Below, piece by piece: positions 1-6,801 of a stretch of 7,671 bases of DNA; position 1 is the stretch's first letter; each line of letters opens with the position of its first letter. Origin of the DNA: Planctomycetota bacterium (GTDB lineage: Bacteria > Planctomycetota > UBA11346). The position numbers and the translations under genes were made by a program. Below the pieces are notes generated by a model that saw nothing but the letters and a program-made list of their open reading frames with translations, was not told the DNA's origin and did not search any database. The DNA lies in the NCBI GenBank assembly GCA_024641365.1, contig JAHEDF010000173.1:1-7671 (forward strand). The letters are read 5' to 3'.

Positions 1-2
1 GC

Positions 3-59
3 GAGTGGTTGGCATGGATGGGTAAAACAGCGGCTAAGAAAAAGTCCGATGTGACGTAG
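3..59 (+). CDS. Possible C-terminal tail of a gene entering from the left edge (partial)
   Basis: The third forward frame is open from the window edge to a TAG at 57-59 and reads EWLAWMGKTAAKKKSDVT. The lysine-rich end is plausible for a protein C-terminus. Only 18 codons are visible, so no family can be recognised. Another forward frame (1-54) also stays open to a TGA, so the choice of frame is weak. If real, the gene ends about 97 bases before the next start, leaving room for a separate promoter. Confidence 0.25.
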   Translation, partial: EWLAWMGKTAAKKKSDVT

Positions 60-113
60 TCGGTGTATCGAGTGATTGAGTGGGTGCGTTGTGTCCTGAC
101 AGCATGTCGATTC

Positions 114-129
114 TATCCGGATATATAAA
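114..129 (+). promoter_or_regulatory. Palindrome plus TATA-rich stretch upstream of the MCCFS gene; possible promoter or operator
   Basis: TATCCGGATA (114-123) is a perfect 10-base palindrome and runs directly into TATATAAA (122-129), which resembles a -10 element. A CTGACA box at 96-101 could be the -35, but its spacing to TATATA is 20 bases, longer than ideal. The palindrome overlapping the -10-like sequence would suit an operator. This is a suggestion from base pattern and position only. Confidence 0.25.
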
Positions 130-155
130 CTTATAAATTACCAAACGAGGTGTTT

Positions 156-917
156 ATGTGTTGTTTTAGCCGCCCTGTAAAATCCGTTACCGCAACCAAT
201 ATTTTTGCACGTCCAGCAGAAAAAGATCGGCAGTTCCTGGTCTATGAAATGAAATTTGAAGCGGCCGAAGATGTCGCCATGGTGTTACCGTTATCAATTG
301 CGGAAAACGCTGGCGACGATGCAGTGCAATTTATTGATTTATCTGGGTATGCGAATTTTTTCGAAGATATGAAAGCGCTGTTTCCTGAACCCGTAGCAGC
401 CAGTGCGGACGGATTTACCTTATTCGGCGGAGCTACGCGAGAGGCAAAACTGGCAGTCGTAAACGTTGGATCATTTGAGGCCTCGTACGTGCCTTCTATT
501 GCTGATTTTTCTCGTCTTGATGAACGCTTTCGCTTACCAACTGCGGTCTGGGAACAATTACCTACTTATAAATCATTTGGATTTGCAGTTTTTAAATTAA
601 AAGCAGGGAATAATAAAGTGCATCCAATGGCCTTTAATTTTGTTCGGGAAAATACCTCACAGTTATTTTATCCCACCCTACATATTCATGATGGTACGGT
701 GCCAAAAATAGCTCGTTTCGATCATACGCTGTATGCACAAAAGGGCGAAGCGGCCATTGGCGATATGGAAAATTGGACTGAGTCTTCGAGTCTCGCAAAA
801 ACCAAAGTTGATGAAAAACGCGCTAACAACCTCGTAGCTGGTGATGAGCATATGTACGCTCGCACACTCACCGGCGCGTTGGTAAATGGCGATACGGTTT
901 TACAATTGATACCATAG
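156..917 (+). CDS. Conserved-looking protein of unknown function with N-terminal Met-Cys-Cys-Phe-Ser
   Basis: The product is a 253-residue protein with no signal peptide and no clear membrane segment, so it is probably cytoplasmic. I chose the ATG at 156 because ACGAGG (145-150) lies five bases upstream as a ribosome binding site; an in-frame GTG at 150 overlaps that site and is less likely. The protein starts MCCFSRPVKSV, placing two cysteines at positions 2 and 3. The body carries blocks that look like constrained family motifs: an FEDM segment near residue 72, a SFEASYVP block followed by RLDERFRLP near residues 108-130, HPMAFNF near 157, HIHDG near 175 and RFDHTLY near 186. I recall similar proteins in planctomycetes and other environmental bacteria, all hypothetical, and can assign no domain name. 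Histidine and aspartate clusters hint at metal binding or hydrolysis, but that is inference. It is followed by about 400 bp without a gene, so it appears monocistronic. Confidence is high that it is a gene and low for any function. Confidence 0.85.
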   Translation: MCCFSRPVKSVTATNIFARPAEKDRQFLVYEMKFEAAEDVAMVLPLSIAENAGDDAVQFIDLSGYANFFEDMKALFPEPVAASADGFTLFGGATREAKLAVVNVGSFEASYVPSIADFSRLDERFRLPTAVWEQLPTYKSFGFAVFKLKAGNNKVHPMAFNFVRENTSQLFYPTLHIHDGTVPKIARFDHTLYAQKGEAAIGDMENWTESSSLAKTKVDEKRANNLVAGDEHMYARTLTGALVNGDTVLQLIP

Positions 918-953
918 GGATGATTGATTTTCTGTGATAAGTCTTGGGAAAGC

Positions 954-981
954 GCGTACAGATTATTGAATAATTTTACGC
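954..981 (+). terminator. Imperfect hairpin downstream of the MCCFS gene; weak terminator candidate
   Basis: GCGTA (954-958) pairs with TACGC (977-981), and ATTAT (962-966) pairs with ATAAT (970-974) around a TGA loop; the two stems are separated by a small asymmetric internal loop. It sits 36 bases after the TAG stop of the MCCFS gene, a suitable place for a terminator. No T-run follows it and the inner stem is all A-T, so intrinsic termination would be weak. Confidence 0.3.
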
Positions 982-1112
982 ACGTTTCATGTAGTGCTAT
1001 TGTGCTAAAACCTGTGCCATAAACAGTCACAGATTTTACGTGTTATATAAAGACAAAAAACCGACATTAAAAAAATACAGGATAATAGAGATGAAATAGG
1101 AGGGTAGAATAT

Positions 1113-1140
1113 TGTCCTAAAAAGCGACACTTCTGTCCTA
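1113..1140 (+). promoter_or_regulatory. Direct heptamer repeat TGTCCTA x2 at 21-bp period; candidate activator site
   Basis: TGTCCTA occurs at 1113-1119 and again at 1134-1140, exactly 21 bases apart, so both copies face the same side of the helix. The partial reverse complement TAGGAC occurs at 1209-1214, close to a TTGACA box. Tandem same-face repeats upstream of a promoter are typical of sites bound by a dimeric or two-domain activator. I cannot name the regulator. Confidence 0.35.
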
Positions 1141-1160
1141 GTCTATTTCGATGACAAAAG

Positions 1161-1177
1161 AGCATGCAGATCATGCT
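1161..1177. promoter_or_regulatory. Perfect 6-bp inverted repeat (AGCATG/CATGCT)
   Basis: AGCATG (1161-1166) and CATGCT (1172-1177) are perfect reverse complements around a 5-base spacer. The element lies between the TGTCCTA repeats and the TTGACA box. It could be an operator half-site pair or a small RNA hairpin. It has A-rich sequence before it and CTTTT shortly after, so a weak terminator is also possible. Confidence 0.25.
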
Positions 1178-1225
1178 TCATCCTTTTGTAGTATTTGGTT
1201 TTTATGGCTAGGACCGTGCATAAAT

Positions 1226-1231
1226 TTGACA
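1226..1231 (+). promoter_or_regulatory. TTGACA box, possible -35 element for the cytochrome/DUF1501 pair
   Basis: This is an exact match to the sigma-70 -35 consensus, 84 bases before the chosen ATG of the large cytochrome gene. No good -10 element lies 16-18 bases downstream; the nearest candidates around 1249-1258 match TATAAT poorly. A poor -10 would suit an activator-dependent promoter, but the box may also be chance. Confidence 0.25.
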
Positions 1232-1315
1232 ACGCGATAGGCTGTTCAGACGTACTGGTTTTTCCACATACGACACGTGATTTCTAAGATAACGCTAGCG
1301 GAAAAGGCTTCGATT

Positions 1316-4300
1316 ATGAACTTTTTGTTCAATTTCACGAGTAAACAAACCTGGCTGGTTGTGTTCGTGCTCTTCACCTGCTGGAGTGGTGTAAGCGGAG
1401 CAGAGCAGTCTGTTAGTAATAACACCATAGATTTTGCACGTGACGTGCGTCCAATATTATCGCAACATTGTTTTTTTTGTCATGGTCCCGATGAAAAAAA
1501 GCGCAAAGGCAAATTGCGTTTAGATCACCGTGATTCGGCAATAGCGCCAGCCAAATCAGATGCGATTGCTATTGTTCCAGGAAAACCACAGGTCAGTGAA
1601 TTAATTAAAAGAATTCTTACTGATGACGAAGACGATTTGATGCCACCAGTGGAAACCAAGAAACCACTGAATGACAAACAAAAAGAAATTTTACGTCGTT
1701 GGATTGCTGAAGGCGCCGAATATCAACCGCATTGGGCCTTTGCTGCACCAGTAGCGGCAAAATTACCAGCAGTTAAAAATAAAAATTGGGTAAAAAATGA
1801 CCTTGATCATTTTGTTTTAGCGCGTCTAGAAAAGGAAGGGCTGACGCCATCATCGGAGGCGGACAAATATACACTTATTCGCCGTGTGTCGTTAGATTTA
1901 ATTGGCTTGCCACCAACCCCACAAGAAGTGGATGTTTTTATTGCTGATACCAGTCCACAAGCGTATGAAAAATTAGTTGATCGTTTATTAGCATCGCCTC
2001 ATTATGGCGAACGGTGGGCACGGCAGTGGTTGGATTTAGCACGTTATGCTGATACCAATGGTTATGAAAAAGATCGTCCTCGTTCCATGTGGCCATGGCG
2101 CGATTGGGTTATTAATGCGCTGAATGCTGATATGCCATTTGATCAATTTACGATTAAACAAATTGCCGGCGATTTATTGCCAAACGCGACACAGGATGAT
2201 CGTATCGCAACGGGATTTCACCGTAATACCATGATTAATGAAGAAGGTGGTATTGATCCGTTAGAATATCGTTTTCATTCCATGACCGATCGCATGGATA
2301 CGACGGGAAAAACTTGGTTGGGTTTAACCACGGGCTGTGCTCAATGTCATACGCACAAATTTGATCCTATCACCCAAACAGAATATTATCAGCTTATGGC
2401 ATTGATGAATAATGCTGATGAAATTGTTATGCCAATTATACCGAATGATTATGATAAAAAGAAAGCAGACGTGGCCGCAAAAATAGCTGCGATCATTCCA
2501 ACGTTAATAAATAAATATCCGGTAGAATCACGTGTCTATGCTGAAGGTAATAAAATCAGTGTCTCGGCAGCAAGTGGCGAAAAAGCCAAAGTGCAAGCCG
2601 ATGGCATCATTGTATTTTCTGAGGACGGTGCGGATAGAGACACCTATACCATAACAATAGATACTGATTTAAATAAAATTGGATTTGTGCAACTTGAGGC
2701 AATCCCAGACAAGAAAAACCCAAAGGGCGGCGTCGGCCGTGCGCAAAGTGGCAATTTTGTCCTCAATGAATTTTCAGTCGCCATCAGTCCGCGAGACGCA
2801 GCAACCGACGCAGCAACCGACGCAGCAATGCCTGTAAAATTAACAGCATTTAAAGCTGATGGTGAACAAGAGGGCTTCGAAGCAAAATTTGCCATCGATG
2901 GCGATGAAAAAACCGGATGGGGTGTCGATGGCGCAGGAAAAATTAATAAAGCAAAAACGGCGACCGTAACCTTAGAACAAATAAGTCAGCATGACCACGG
3001 TCACCGCGTGGTCATCACGATGAAGCAACTCTATGGTAGCAAACATACACTGCGCCGCTTCCGCATTAAACTAGGCTATGATGACCCATCTCGTAATACC
3101 CCGGCAATGCAACACAGCATTGCTGAAGCGGCTTTCGCAGCATGGATGGATGAACAACGTAAATATTTAGTTAATTGGAAAGCGCTGAAACCTCAATCAG
3201 CGACGAGCGAAATTCCGACGTTAACAATTTTACCAGACGATTCTGTTTTATCATCAGGTGATATTACTAAGAGCGATACCTACAAAACGATCTATGACTA
3301 TGACATGACGGGTGTCACTGCAATTCGTTTGGAAACGTTGACCGATGATAGTTTGCCACAAAAAGGTCCAGGCCGCGCTTATTATGAAGGTCGCAGTGGC
3401 GATTTCGTTTTAAATGATTTAAAGCTAACCCTTGATGGTCGGGTAACAAAATTTGCGCGAGCAGCAGAATCCTTTGCGAATGGTAACAATAATGCAGAAA
3501 AAGTCATTGATGATGATTTATTAACCGGCTGGACCATAACCAAAGACGGTGGAATTGGGCAAGCACATGCCGCGCTTTTTGTCTTCGATAAACCTTTAAC
3601 TGGTGGCAAAGACATTGTCATTTCAATGTTGATGGAACGGCATTATGCAGCAGCGATTGGTCGCTATCGTTTTTCTGTAACGACGGAACAAGCTCCAGAA
3701 GATATTGTTTACTTACCTGCAGCTGTTGAACGACTCTTGATGAAAGAAAGCGGTAGTTTAAGTGCCACTGAATTGACCGTCATTCGAAATTATTGGTTAT
3801 CAGTAACACCTGAATTGGAAAATGCGCGTCAAGAGATTAAAAAATTAAATGGCTCATTAGATAATTATCCAACCACCCTCGTTTTTAAAGAACGTCCAGC
3901 CAACCATACGCGTCCAACCTATATTCATAACCGAGGCGAATACTTACAGCCGACAGATAAAGTGGAACCAGGTGTATTTTCTATTCTCAATCCTTTACCC
4001 ACAGGTGCGCACGCAAATCGTTTAGGATTAGCGCAATGGTTAGTTGCGCGCAATAATCCACTTACGGCGCGTGTGACGGTTAATCGCTGGTGGGGAACAC
4101 TATTTGGACAAGGATTAGTAAAGAGCACGGAAGATTTTGGTTATCAAAGCGAATATCCAAGTCATCCAGCATTATTGGATTATTTAGCAGTTACCTTTAT
4201 GGAAGACGGCTGGTCCATGAAGCGCTTCTATAAACGCCTTGTCATGAGTGCCACCTACCGTCAGCAATCAACTACTACGCCAGAATTATATAAACGAGAT

Positions 4301-4936
4301 CCGTCGAATAAATTACTCGCACATGGTCCACGTCATCGCATAGAGGCTGAACTTATTCGCGATAGTTTATTGACGGCATCGGGACAATTATCGCATAAAC
4401 TTGGCGGACCGAGTGTGTTTCCTCCGCAACCGGCGAGCGTGACCTCTGAAGGTAATTATGGGCAGTTTAGATGGAAAACATCAGAAGGTGAAGATCGTTA
4501 TCGTCGTGGGCTTTATACGTATATGAAGCGAACCACACCGTTTGCGATGAGCAGTGCATTTGATGCGCCAAGTGGAGAATCATGTATTGCGAAACGTGAA
4601 ATTTCAAATTCACCATTACAAGCATTAATGCTGCTCAATGACACCGTGGTGATTGAAGCTGCTCAGGCGCTTGGTCGCCATATCGCGCAAGTACCTGGCG
4701 ATGATAGTGCGCGCATTACTACACTGGTTCGCCACTGCTTAGTGCGTCCGCCAACGGCAGAAGAAATACAGGCGATGTCGAAATTTATTAATCAGCAACG
4801 GCAACGACTGGAAAATAAAACGTTAGATGCCGCAGTATTAGCAGGCAGCAAAGACGGTGATGTGAAGGCGATAGCAGCGTGGACTTTATTAGCGCGCGTT
4901 GTGATGAATACCGATGAATTTATTACCAAGGAATAG
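1316..4936 (+). CDS. Exported c-type cytochrome, PSCyt1-DUF1549-DUF1553 architecture
   Basis: The product is a 1206-residue secreted or periplasmic protein. I chose the ATG at 1316: GGAAAAGG (1300-1307) is a well-spaced ribosome binding site, and translation then begins directly with a Sec signal peptide (hydrophobic core WLVVFVLFTCW, likely cleavage near VSGA, about residue 28). The in-frame GTG at 1277 would add 13 residues before the signal and is less likely. Domains in order: a PSCyt1 cytochrome domain (about 35-120) with haem motif CFFCH at 52-56; DUF1549 (about 160-370) containing LDLIGLPPTP, ERWARQWLDLARYADT and a second haem motif CAQCH at 341-345; a central region with two related beta-rich units (about 442-590 and 654-792); and DUF1553 (about 895-1195) with LTARVTVNRWW, YPSHPALLDYLA and NSPLQALMLLND. 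These families are abundant in planctomycetes, usually beside a DUF1501 gene as here; their reaction is not established. Two CxxCH motifs support covalent haem binding and electron transfer after export. The DUF1501 gene begins four bases after the stop. Confidence 0.95.
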   Translation: MNFLFNFTSKQTWLVVFVLFTCWSGVSGAEQSVSNNTIDFARDVRPILSQHCFFCHGPDEKKRKGKLRLDHRDSAIAPAKSDAIAIVPGKPQVSELIKRILTDDEDDLMPPVETKKPLNDKQKEILRRWIAEGAEYQPHWAFAAPVAAKLPAVKNKNWVKNDLDHFVLARLEKEGLTPSSEADKYTLIRRVSLDLIGLPPTPQEVDVFIADTSPQAYEKLVDRLLASPHYGERWARQWLDLARYADTNGYEKDRPRSMWPWRDWVINALNADMPFDQFTIKQIAGDLLPNATQDDRIATGFHRNTMINEEGGIDPLEYRFHSMTDRMDTTGKTWLGLTTGCAQCHTHKFDPITQTEYYQLMALMNNADEIVMPIIPNDYDKKKADVAAKIAAIIPTLINKYPVESRVYAEGNKISVSAASGEKAKVQADGIIVFSEDGADRDTYTITIDTDLNKIGFVQLEAIPDKKNPKGGVGRAQSGNFVLNEFSVAISPRDAATDAATDAAMPVKLTAFKADGEQEGFEAKFAIDGDEKTGWGVDGAGKINKAKTATVTLEQISQHDHGHRVVITMKQLYGSKHTLRRFRIKLGYDDPSRNTPAMQHSIAEAAFAAWMDEQRKYLVNWKALKPQSATSEIPTLTILPDDSVLSSGDITKSDTYKTIYDYDMTGVTAIRLETLTDDSLPQKGPGRAYYEGRSGDFVLNDLKLTLDGRVTKFARAAESFANGNNNAEKVIDDDLLTGWTITKDGGIGQAHAALFVFDKPLTGGKDIVISMLMERHYAAAIGRYRFSVTTEQAPEDIVYLPAAVERLLMKESGSLSATELTVIRNYWLSVTPELENARQEIKKLNGSLDNYPTTLVFKERPANHTRPTYIHNRGEYLQPTDKVEPGVFSILNPLPTGAHANRLGLAQWLVARNNPLTARVTVNRWWGTLFGQGLVKSTEDFGYQSEYPSHPALLDYLAVTFMEDGWSMKRFYKRLVMSATYRQQSTTTPELYKRDPSNKLLAHGPRHRIEAELIRDSLLTASGQLSHKLGGPSVFPPQPASVTSEGNYGQFRWKTSEGEDRYRRGLYTYMKRTTPFAMSSAFDAPSGESCIAKREISNSPLQALMLLNDTVVIEAAQALGRHIAQVPGDDSARITTLVRHCLVRPPTAEEIQAMSKFINQQRQRLENKTLDAAVLAGSKDGDVKAIAAWTLLARVVMNTDEFITKE
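2639..3084 (+). other. Central repeat unit A inside the cytochrome gene
   Basis: This segment (about residues 442-590) aligns by eye with 3275-3691. Shared features are a DTYT/DTYK opening, a hydrophobic strand ending QLEAIPD or RLETLTD, GRAQSGNFVLNEF against GRSGDFVLNDL, AIDGDEKTGW against VIDDDLLTGW, and VVITMKQLY against IVISMLMER. The ID-GD-TGW pattern recalls discoidin-like (F5/8 type C) carbohydrate-binding folds, suggesting a ligand-binding beta-sandwich. That fold assignment is inference; the internal similarity is directly visible. Confidence 0.6.
2795..2828 (+). repeat. 12-bp tandem repeat in coding sequence (Asp-Ala-Ala-Thr repeats)
   Basis: GACGCAGCAACC is present twice in full (2795-2806, 2807-2818), followed by a third partial copy GACGCAGCAA (2819-2828). 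The copies are identical over all aligned bases. The period is a multiple of three, so copy-number change would keep the frame, adding or removing one DAAT unit in a linker within central unit A. The perfect identity suggests recent slippage. Confidence 0.9.
3275..3691 (+). other. Central repeat unit B inside the cytochrome gene
   Basis: This segment (about residues 654-792) is the second copy of the domain described at 2639-3084, with diverged sequence but the same order of motifs. Between the units lies a linker of about 64 residues. After unit B comes a segment rich in charged and leucine residues (about residues 800-850) that leads into DUF1553. Confidence 0.6.
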
Positions 4937-4940
4937 TGAC

Positions 4941-6389
4941 ATGGGACAGCATAATTACATCAATCAGCAACAATTGGCAAATCGCCGTCAATTTTTAGGA
5001 CAGGCAGGGGTGAATATTGGTAAAATTGCCTTGGGCTCATTGCTGTTAGGATCGTTACCGAATCGCATGCCTGGGATTGAAAAACCGGTTGATCCATTTG
5101 CGGTTCGCCCACCACATTTTGCGCCGAAAGCAAAACGCGTCATTCATTTATTTATGGCTGGAGCGCCCAGTCATTTAGATTTGTTCGACTATAAACCAGA
5201 ATTAAATAAATTAGAAGGAAAACCATTGCCAAAATCGGTTATTGGTGATCAACGTTTCGCCTTTATTCGCGCAGACGCGGCTGTTATGGCACCACAATTT
5301 AAAATTTCCCAGCATGGTAAAAGCGGATTGACCATAGCGGATACACTGCCGCATTTAGCGAAAGTGGCCGATGATATTTGTTTGATTAAATCAATGAAAA
5401 CCGATCAATTTAATCATGCACCAGCACAGATATTTATTAATACAGGTTTTGCCCAACCAGGGCGTCCCAGCATTGGTTCGTGGGCTTTATATGGCTTAGG
5501 CTCAGAGAGTAAGGACCTGCCTGCCTATGTTGTGATGTCGACCGGGTCGGGAATTTCCTGTGGAACGGCAAATTGGTCGAGTGGGTTTATGCCGAGCATT
5601 TATAGTGGATGCCGATTTCGCAATGAGGGTGATCCCATTTTAAATACCTCAAATCCGTATGGAATTGATGCAGAACTACAAAAAGACAGCATCGATTTAG
5701 TAAATGGTTTAAATAAAACCCACTTAGGAGTTATGGGCGATCCTGAAATTCAAACGCGTATAGCGAATTATGAATTAGCGTATCGTTTACAATCAAGTGC
5801 TCCAGAACTGATGGATTTAAGTAAGGAAAGCAAAGCAACGTTAGAACTCTATGGTTGCGATCCAGCAAAACCGTCATTTTCTCGGGCCTGTTTGTTAGCA
5901 CGGCGCATGATTGAACGCGGCGTACGTTTTATAAATATTTATAACGAAGGCTGGGATGCGCACAGCGATTTATCAGGGAACCACAAAAGAAATTGTCAAA
6001 ACACTGATCAAGGTGCAGCAGCATTGGTCGCTGATTTAAAACAGCGCGGATTATTAGACGACACCTTGGTTATTTGGGGCGGAGAATTTGGCCGTACACC
6101 AATGGTCGAAGCCAGCCCCTTGTTAGGGCGCGCAAAAGGTCGTGATCATCATCCGCATGCCTTTAGCATGTGGATGGCTGGCGGTGGACTGAAACGTGGC
6201 TTTAGTTACGGCACCACCGATGACCTTGGTTATCAAGTCGTTGATAAGCCAGTGCATGTCCATGATTTACAAGCAACGATTTTGCATTTGCTGGGCTTTG
6301 ATCACGAACGGTTAACCTACCCATTTGCGGGTCGTGATTTCCGACTGACCGACGTGCATGGTCATGTGGTGCATGATATTATTGCGTAA
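4941..6389 (+). CDS. DUF1501 protein with twin-arginine signal (alkaline phosphatase/sulfatase-like fold)
   Basis: The product is a 482-residue protein. I chose the ATG at 4941 because AAGGA (4928-4932), inside the end of the upstream gene, is spaced correctly, and the protein then begins close to a Tat signal: NRRQFLG at residues 14-20 followed by a hydrophobic stretch ending near residue 40. The in-frame ATG at 4914 would overlap the upstream gene and add nine residues. Family motifs include MAGAPSHLDLFDYKP (72-86), NHAPAQIF, WDAH (338-341), WGGEFGRTP (379-387), GRDHHPHAF (400-408) and HVHDLQATI near the C-terminus. The conserved Asp, Glu and His residues are placed as expected for metal ligands of an alkaline phosphatase-like hydrolase, but no substrate is known for the family. 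Tat export implies folding, perhaps with cofactor, before crossing the membrane. The four-base gap to the cytochrome gene predicts co-transcription and coupled translation. Length is normal and no key motif looks broken. Confidence 0.95.
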   Translation: MGQHNYINQQQLANRRQFLGQAGVNIGKIALGSLLLGSLPNRMPGIEKPVDPFAVRPPHFAPKAKRVIHLFMAGAPSHLDLFDYKPELNKLEGKPLPKSVIGDQRFAFIRADAAVMAPQFKISQHGKSGLTIADTLPHLAKVADDICLIKSMKTDQFNHAPAQIFINTGFAQPGRPSIGSWALYGLGSESKDLPAYVVMSTGSGISCGTANWSSGFMPSIYSGCRFRNEGDPILNTSNPYGIDAELQKDSIDLVNGLNKTHLGVMGDPEIQTRIANYELAYRLQSSAPELMDLSKESKATLELYGCDPAKPSFSRACLLARRMIERGVRFINIYNEGWDAHSDLSGNHKRNCQNTDQGAAALVADLKQRGLLDDTLVIWGGEFGRTPMVEASPLLGRAKGRDHHPHAFSMWMAGGGLKRGFSYGTTDDLGYQVVDKPVHVHDLQATILHLLGFDHERLTYPFAGRDFRLTDVHGHVVHDIIA

Positions 6390-6405
6390 AGGTTAAGTCG
6401 AATGT

Positions 6406-6666
6406 GTGATAAATATGAATGATGACATTAATGTAATAGCAGACAGGTATAGTATAAATGGCGGAAAAATTAATTTATTAAAACTCACCGAAGATCAATT
6501 GTCCATATTTTCGTGCCATTACGATTTAGTACATGATTTAATAATTAGTCATTTAGATGATAAGACGGGGGATCAACTAGTTCAAATGACCGTAAGTAAA
6601 TTCCCATATTTAACACAAAAGGCTGCCTCAGCTTTGGTTTCAAACGTTTACTATGATTATCGATAG
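6406..6666 (+). CDS. Small protein of unknown function, about 83-86 residues
   Basis: The reading frame can start at GTG 6406 or ATG 6415 (83 residues) and ends with TAG at 6664-6666. Neither start has a strong ribosome binding site: AAAGG lies around 6388-6392, too far from the ATG. The protein is acidic and hydrophilic, with a probable helical core (HYDLVHDLIISHLDD) and an ending KAASALVSNVYYDYR. It has no signal peptide and no recognised motif. It is more AT-rich than the pair upstream and lies only 16-25 bases after the DUF1501 stop, so it may be co-transcribed, or it may be a separate accessory gene next to the transposase unit. The amino-acid pattern looks like a genuine small globular protein; I do not recognise its family. 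Confidence 0.55.
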   Translation: MINMNDDINVIADRYSINGGKINLLKLTEDQLSIFSCHYDLVHDLIISHLDDKTGDQLVQMTVSKFPYLTQKAASALVSNVYYDYR

Positions 6667-6700
6667 AAATAGGTGATTTTGATCAATTCATTTATTTAAA

Positions 6701-6717
6701 CAGGGGACAGGCACCTG
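6701..6717. repeat. GGGGACAGGCACC motif with imperfect palindromy; likely RAYT-linked element end or recognition site
   Basis: The segment begins CAGG and ends CCTG and is imperfectly symmetric about its centre, with core GGGGACAGGCACC at 6703-6715. From memory, near-identical motifs recur upstream of Y1/RAYT-type transposase genes in many bacterial genomes. It lies 110 bases before the transposase start. It may mark the left boundary of the mobile unit or a transposase recognition site. Its role is inferred from position and recollection. Confidence 0.45.
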
Positions 6718-6740
6718 AATAAATATCCCTAACCCAAGTT

Positions 6741-6756
6741 ATTTAAGTCATTTAAG
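6741..6756. repeat. Short direct repeat ATTTAAG x2
   Basis: ATTTAAG occurs at 6741-6747 and 6750-6756, a 9-base period, in AT-rich DNA between the palindromic motif and the transposase gene. A related TTATTTAA lies at 6692-6699, on the other side of the GGGGACAGGCACC motif. It could be part of the element's end or simple low-complexity sequence. Confidence 0.3.
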
Positions 6757-6801
6757 CCAAATTCTTACAAACACCCCAGCAACTTTCTCCTTGCGGCCAC
6801 G

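Larger units (their letters stand above)
918..1315. other. Intergenic region of about 400 bp with several candidate regulatory signals
   Basis: No convincing gene is seen here on either strand. The first part is AT-rich and contains an imperfect hairpin at 954-981. The middle contains poly-A runs (about 1055-1076). The part nearest the cytochrome gene carries TGTCCTA at 1113-1119 and 1134-1140, an inverted TAGGAC at 1209-1214, a small hairpin at 1161-1177 and a TTGACA box at 1226-1231. The length and density of signals suggest a regulated promoter region for the downstream pair, although no transcription start can be fixed from sequence alone. Confidence 0.6.

Noticed and set aside
722..1030. 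Minus-strand open frame of 102 codons overlapping the end of the MCCFS gene
   Set aside because: Most of it is antisense to a well-supported gene, its residues look like reverse-frame noise, and no ribosome binding site or family motif is evident.
1097..1191. Strong AGGAGGG Shine-Dalgarno-like sequence (about 1099-1104) followed by an open frame from ATT 1111 of 26 codons
   Set aside because: The only start in position would be the very rare ATT; the nearby TTG (1112) and ATG (1091) frames stop within a few codons. The peptide has no recognisable features, so the match is probably chance or part of a regulatory site.
1246..1428. Minus-strand open frame of 60 codons across the start of the cytochrome gene
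   Set aside because: It is antisense to the promoter-proximal region and signal peptide of a clear gene and shows no coding features of its own.
2644..4128. Three minus-strand open frames (2644-2895, 3382-3621, 3925-4128) inside the cytochrome gene
   Set aside because: All lie within recognisable domains of the sense gene and are rich in Ser, Pro and Ala as expected of shadow frames.
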